This document shows, piece by piece, positions 61,180 through 64,000 of a DNA stretch of 64,000 nucleotides. Within the stretch, counting starts at the first letter, position 1; each line of letters opens with the position of its first letter. The stretch comes from Streptomyces sp. CC208A. Its GTDB lineage: Bacteria; Actinomycetota; Actinomycetes; Streptomycetales; Streptomycetaceae. The position numbers were made by a program, and so were the translations under genes. The notes under the pieces were generated by a model. The model did no database searches, was not told where the DNA came from, and saw only the letters and a program-made list of their open reading frames with translations. Location of the stretch: NCBI RefSeq assembly GCF_030010625.1, contig NZ_JASCXN010000001.1, positions 425,147 through 489,146 on the forward strand, in the 5' to 3' direction.

Positions 61180-62409
61180 ATGCCATCTCGTGCTACTCCC
61201 GACCCTTACACGAGCCCTGAGACATTCGCCCAGCGAGCCCGACGTGCCCGCGACCGCGCCGGCCTGACCCGCCCCGTCGCCGGGGGACTCGTCGGCCGTT
61301 CGGCCGAGTGGGTCAAGGGCATCGAGAACGGCACGATCGGCATGCCCCGCCTGCCGATGCTCATTCGCCTTGCCACCGTCTACGAGTGCGACATCGCCGA
61401 CCTGATCGGCGACGACCGCATCGCCGCCGCCACCTACACGAAGGCCGCCCACGCCGACCTGCCCGCCATCAAACGCGCTCTTACGACGTACTGGCTCACG
61501 CCCACGGATCGCGAGCCTGAGCCCGCCGCCGTCCTCGCAGCCCGTGTACGGCAGGCGTGGAAGCTGTGGCACGGCAAGGGCGACCACCGGTCACGGATCG
61601 CCGCTCTGTTGCCCGATCTCCTGGCGGACGCCCAGCACTCGGTTCGCGCACTGGACGGCGCCGACCGGCGGCACGCCCTCGTCGCCCAGGCCCAGGCATA
61701 CCACCTGGCGCAGCTCTTCCTTTCCTTCCAGCCGGCCCCGGATCTGGTCATGCTGACCGGCGACCGGTCGATGGCCGCCGCCCAGGACGCCGACAGCCCC
61801 CGCGCGATCGCCGGTGCCGCCTGGTACATGAACCACGTCTATCGCGACGCCAATGAGGCGGCGGAAGCCCGAGTCGAACTCGCCGAGCAGGCCGCCGCGT
61901 TGCTCCGGCAGGACGACGAGGAGGGCCTCGCTCGCTGGGGACTCCTGCAACTGGCGGTCGCCCTGAGCTTCGCGAAGGTCGGCAGGGAGGGGCAGGCGTG
62001 GCGGTACTGGGACCGCGCAGCCGACGCGGCCCGCCGCCTCGGCCCGACCTACGCCCATCCGTGGCTCGTGTTCGGGCAGGGCATCGTCGAGGCCTACGCG
62101 CTCACCATGCACAACGACCTGATGCAGCCCGGCAAAGCCCTTGAAGTGGCCTCTGCACTCGACCTCGACCGCGTGCCGTCGGCGACTCGGCGTTCGTTCC
62201 ACCTTGTCGAGACCGCCCGCGCGCACGGCATGCAGGACGAAGGCGTGGCCGCGGTCGCTCTGTTGCAGAAGGCGCACAAGGAGTCCCCGGAGACGGTCCG
62301 GTACAACATGCACACCCGCATGGTTCTGCCGGAACTCGCGAAGACCGGGCCTCGGATGGTTCGGGCCGACGCCCACGCTCTCGCTCAAGAACTCGGCGTA
62401 GCCGTGTGA
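61180..62409 (+). CDS. Xre-type HTH protein with TPR-like C-terminus
   Basis: The 409-residue protein has an Xre HTH at about residues 10-70 (FAQRARRARDRAGLTRPVAG, RSAEWVKGIENGTIGMPRLP), then a helical repeat region (ARVELAEQAAALLRQDDEEG, GREGQAWRYWDRAADAARRL, FHLVETARAHGMQDEGVAAV) typical of TPR-containing regulators in Streptomyces accessory islands. It may sense a peptide or small ligand. GAAGGAG precedes the ATG with good spacing. Confidence 0.88.
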   Translation: MPSRATPDPYTSPETFAQRARRARDRAGLTRPVAGGLVGRSAEWVKGIENGTIGMPRLPMLIRLATVYECDIADLIGDDRIAAATYTKAAHADLPAIKRALTTYWLTPTDREPEPAAVLAARVRQAWKLWHGKGDHRSRIAALLPDLLADAQHSVRALDGADRRHALVAQAQAYHLAQLFLSFQPAPDLVMLTGDRSMAAAQDADSPRAIAGAAWYMNHVYRDANEAAEARVELAEQAAALLRQDDEEGLARWGLLQLAVALSFAKVGREGQAWRYWDRAADAARRLGPTYAHPWLVFGQGIVEAYALTMHNDLMQPGKALEVASALDLDRVPSATRRSFHLVETARAHGMQDEGVAAVALLQKAHKESPETVRYNMHTRMVLPELAKTGPRMVRADAHALAQELGVAV

Positions 62410-62423
62410 TCACATAGCGGGCA

Positions 62424-62466
62424 GGAAGCCTACCTCTCGACAAGGGGGTAGAAGCCCTACCTCCCG
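62424..62466. repeat. Direct/inverted repeats in promoter region
   Basis: GAAGCCTACCTCTCG and GAAGCCCTACCTCCCG are direct copies 27 nt apart; the second is also the right part of GGTAG-AAGCC-CTACC, an inverted repeat. They lie between the HTH gene and the DUF6415-like gene and may be operators. Confidence 0.45.
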
Positions 62467-62531
62467 CACGCCTTCCGCGCTCCTACCGTCGTACGCACCG
62501 CAGGACGCCGACGACGGTAGGGAGCCGGAGC

Positions 62532-62999
62532 ATGGACGAGACCCCCCAGCACGACAGGCCGACCGAGCCCGCCGGACACGCGGTCGAGATGGACCTCGGC
62601 GCGCTGCTCCTGGAGGTCGCCGACGTCCTTGAGCACCACGTCGAGACCGCGGCCGCGCGGGACATCACCTACGCCACCGGCATGCGTCACGACCCGGGAG
62701 AGGAAGCCCTCGCGGCCCTCACCGACCGGCTTCTCGGCCACTGCGCCATGCTCGCCATCGGGGTCGGCCAGATTCCCGACAAGGAGCAGACCACCCGCGC
62801 CCGAGCCGCGGTGAAGGCGTGGGAGAAGCTCGTGGACGACGGCCCCGACGGCGGCGCTCTCGGGAACTGGAGCTACTGCAAGTACCTGGCGCGGACGGGG
62901 CGGGACATGCTCGGCGCCATCCGCGAGCATCGCGTTGCTCAGCGGGCCGGCTTCATCGGTCACCCTGGCCTGCCGCCCGCGCCCGTAGACGCGCCGTGA
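62532..62999 (+). CDS. DUF6415-like protein
   Basis: The 155-residue cytoplasmic helical protein (MDETPQHDRPTEPAGHAVEM; DLGALLLEVADVLEHHVETA; KAWEKLVDDGPDGGALGN) resembles the DUF6415 proteins of Streptomyces integrative elements and accessory regions. The activity is unknown. Its stop overlaps the start of a 27-aa membrane protein (GTGA), which makes the two an operon. Confidence 0.75.
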   Translation: MDETPQHDRPTEPAGHAVEMDLGALLLEVADVLEHHVETAAARDITYATGMRHDPGEEALAALTDRLLGHCAMLAIGVGQIPDKEQTTRARAAVKAWEKLVDDGPDGGALGNWSYCKYLARTGRDMLGAIREHRVAQRAGFIGHPGLPPAPVDAP

Positions 63000-63079
63000 C
63001 CGAGGCATGGCGGCAAGCCCTGTACTTCCTGACTGTCCTCGGACTCCTCGCCGTCATCGCCTACGGCATCACTCACTGA
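62996..63079 (+). CDS. Very small membrane protein (27 aa)
   Basis: GTG start overlapping the preceding stop. The product is TEAWRQALYFLTVLGLLAVI plus AYGITH after the initiator: a single membrane-spanning helix. Translational coupling to the DUF6415-like gene is the main support, since it has no separate ribosome binding site. It is too short for standard gene finders. Confidence 0.6.
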   Translation: MTEAWRQALYFLTVLGLLAVIAYGITH

Positions 63080-63139
63080 TCTCCCGCCCCATGCGGGGCG
63101 GGCCCACGCACCATCGGAATCCACCACAAGGAGGAACCC

Positions 63140-63670
63140 ATGGCCGCCTGCTCGAACGGTCGCCCGTCCATCCCGCCGCCCTGCTCCACCGGCCCCCATT
63201 CCGCCCGCGCCCTGCTGAGCCGGGACGCGTTCACCGGCGTGATGCTCACGGTCCTCGACAACAACCCCGGCATGGACGCTCCGCTGGCCGAGCGGATCGT
63301 CACCGAGGCCCTCAAGTTCGTGCACGCCGCCGCCCTCTTCCCGACGGTGCGCGTCTCCCCCACCAAGGAGGTGGACGAGGGCTGGCACGCCCTGATCCTC
63401 CACACGCACCTGTACGCGACCCTGTGCAGCCGCCTCGGACGCACCGTCCACCACTACCCCGAGCGGCCCGACGCGGCCCACCACGACCCGGATGTCCTCA
63501 CCCGCACCATGGCCCTCATCGAGCAGGCGGGCCACACCCCCGACGCCGAGCTCTGGGCGGGACGGCAGAAGGAACTGGTCGGGGTGGCCAGGCACACGCC
63601 GATGCCCGGTGGGTGCGGCCCGATCAACCCCGGCAACTGCGCGACCCACGGCGGCAGCGGCGACGACTAG
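63140..63670 (+). CDS. Hypothetical protein, GRDP-like C-terminus
   Basis: The 176-residue protein starts MAACSNGRPSIPPPCSTGPH behind AAGGAGGAACCC, a strong ribosome binding site. The central part (KFVHAAALFPTVRVSPTKEV then DEGWHALILHTHLYATLCSR, followed by HHYPERPDAAHHDPDVLTRT) resembles the conserved WHxxxxxT/Y and C-terminal regions of glycine-rich-domain proteins, a family of unknown activity. It ends in CGPINPGNCATHGGSGDD, with Cys and Gly. It could be part of the accessory block that continues past the edge. Confidence 0.65.
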   Translation: MAACSNGRPSIPPPCSTGPHSARALLSRDAFTGVMLTVLDNNPGMDAPLAERIVTEALKFVHAAALFPTVRVSPTKEVDEGWHALILHTHLYATLCSRLGRTVHHYPERPDAAHHDPDVLTRTMALIEQAGHTPDAELWAGRQKELVGVARHTPMPGGCGPINPGNCATHGGSGDD

Positions 63671-63704
63671 GCTCAGCAGCCCGCAACGGACGGAGGCCAG
63701 AGCC

Positions 63705-63923
63705 ATGGACGCACGCGACGTCTCGTCACTGCACGACTCGATGCGCCGGTACGGGATCCCCGGGTTCCTCGTGCCGAAGGATCCACAGAATCCGGGGGGT
63801 CCTTGGCGCGTGGTAGACCACGATGGCGCCGGTCCCCGCCAGGACATCACCGACAACGTGCTCGCCGCCGTCGACGCGGCCAAGCACCGACGGCCCGAGC
63901 GCGGGTTCGTCATCACGAAGTAA
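63705..63923 (+). CDS. Small hypothetical protein (72 aa)
   Basis: The 72-residue protein MDARDVSSLHDSMRRYGIPG then FLVPKDPQNPGGPWRVVDHD starts behind GGAGG with 8-nt spacing. It is polar, with no membrane segment and no family I recognise. It follows the previous gene by 34 nt and is followed by a terminator-like stem-loop, so the two may be cotranscribed. Confidence 0.68.
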   Translation: MDARDVSSLHDSMRRYGIPGFLVPKDPQNPGGPWRVVDHDGAGPRQDITDNVLAAVDAAKHRRPERGFVITK

Positions 63924-63964
63924 GCCGCTCCGGCCCGCTCTCCGACAACGGGTCCGGTACGAGA

Positions 63965-64000
63965 CGAAGGCCCCGGACCATGATCGGTCCGGGGCCTTCG
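63965..64000 (+). terminator. Stem-loop terminator at the window edge
   Basis: CGAAGGCCCCGGACC and GGTCCGGGGCCTTCG are perfect 15-bp arms around ATGATC. It ends exactly at the window boundary, so any T-run is not visible. It follows the last gene by 41 nt. Confidence 0.82.

Overview
The window is chromosomal DNA from a high-GC actinomycete, almost certainly a Streptomyces or close relative. The evidence is the overwhelming G/C bias at third codon positions, many GTG starts, lipobox lipoproteins, a WhiJ-type HTH/DUF397/ATPase triad, and gene orders known from Streptomyces and mycobacteria (RNase H-phosphatase, zinc-ribbon coiled coil, Nif3). All family assignments rest on reading motifs and remembered family sequences; no search was run.

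Layout. 0-6 kb: a partial GNAT, the RNase H/zinc-ribbon/Nif3 operon, an iron-siderophore lipoprotein behind an iron box, and a hypothetical. 6-9 kb: a MaoC-ADH-SDR operon. 9-15.6 kb: an ABC exporter with a DesK/DesR-like two-component system, a cysteine-rich HTH regulator with a DUF3291 gene, and an MFS pump. 15.6-20 kb: an Ltp1-like thiolase and a FadE34-like double acyl-CoA dehydrogenase, divergent from arylamine N-acetyltransferase. 20-28 kb: small hypotheticals, an M36 and a HAD-M28 peptidase, and the WhiJ-type triad. 28-38 kb: a TetR, envelope proteins, an amidase, an Rv3520c-like LLM oxidoreductase and a glycosyltransferase/methyltransferase/toroid operon. 38-42 kb: KstR, a 3Fe-4S ferredoxin, an aldehyde dehydrogenase and a metallo-beta-lactamase-fold protein. 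41.8-47.8 kb: a cobalamin-riboswitch operon with two surface proteins and an ECF transporter. 48-56 kb: a muramidase-like secreted protein, the divergent FadA5/CYP125 pair, an O-methyltransferase, an IsdG/MhuD-type protein and others. 56-64 kb: a HAD, a secreted HNH nuclease, DoxX, DedA, and a right-hand accessory block (GntR, HAD, HTH, DUF6415-like, small membrane protein).

How the parts work together. The strongest theme is a dispersed steroid side-chain degradation regulon. A KstR homologue is in the window, and KstR-type 14-bp boxes (TnnAACnnGTTnnA) lie before the hsd4B-like operon, fadE34/ltp1/nat, the kstR/glycosyltransferase gap, the ferredoxin-linked aldehyde dehydrogenase and fadA5/cyp125. 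A second palindrome, YCTGAY-N5-RTCAGA (RTCAGA is TTCAGA at one site), recurs beside four of these and alone before the LLM gene. It suggests a second regulator that I cannot name. No sterol-ring degradation genes are visible here.

The second theme is vitamin B12 capture. A cobalamin riboswitch precedes a secreted, membrane-anchored alpha/alpha-barrel protein, a small SCO2322-type protein with a beta-domain-like motif, and a complete ECF transporter. The two surface proteins look like a split version of the animal intrinsic factor/transcobalamin fold. Three genes show possible one-base frameshifts in GC-rich runs, so local assembly accuracy should be kept in mind.
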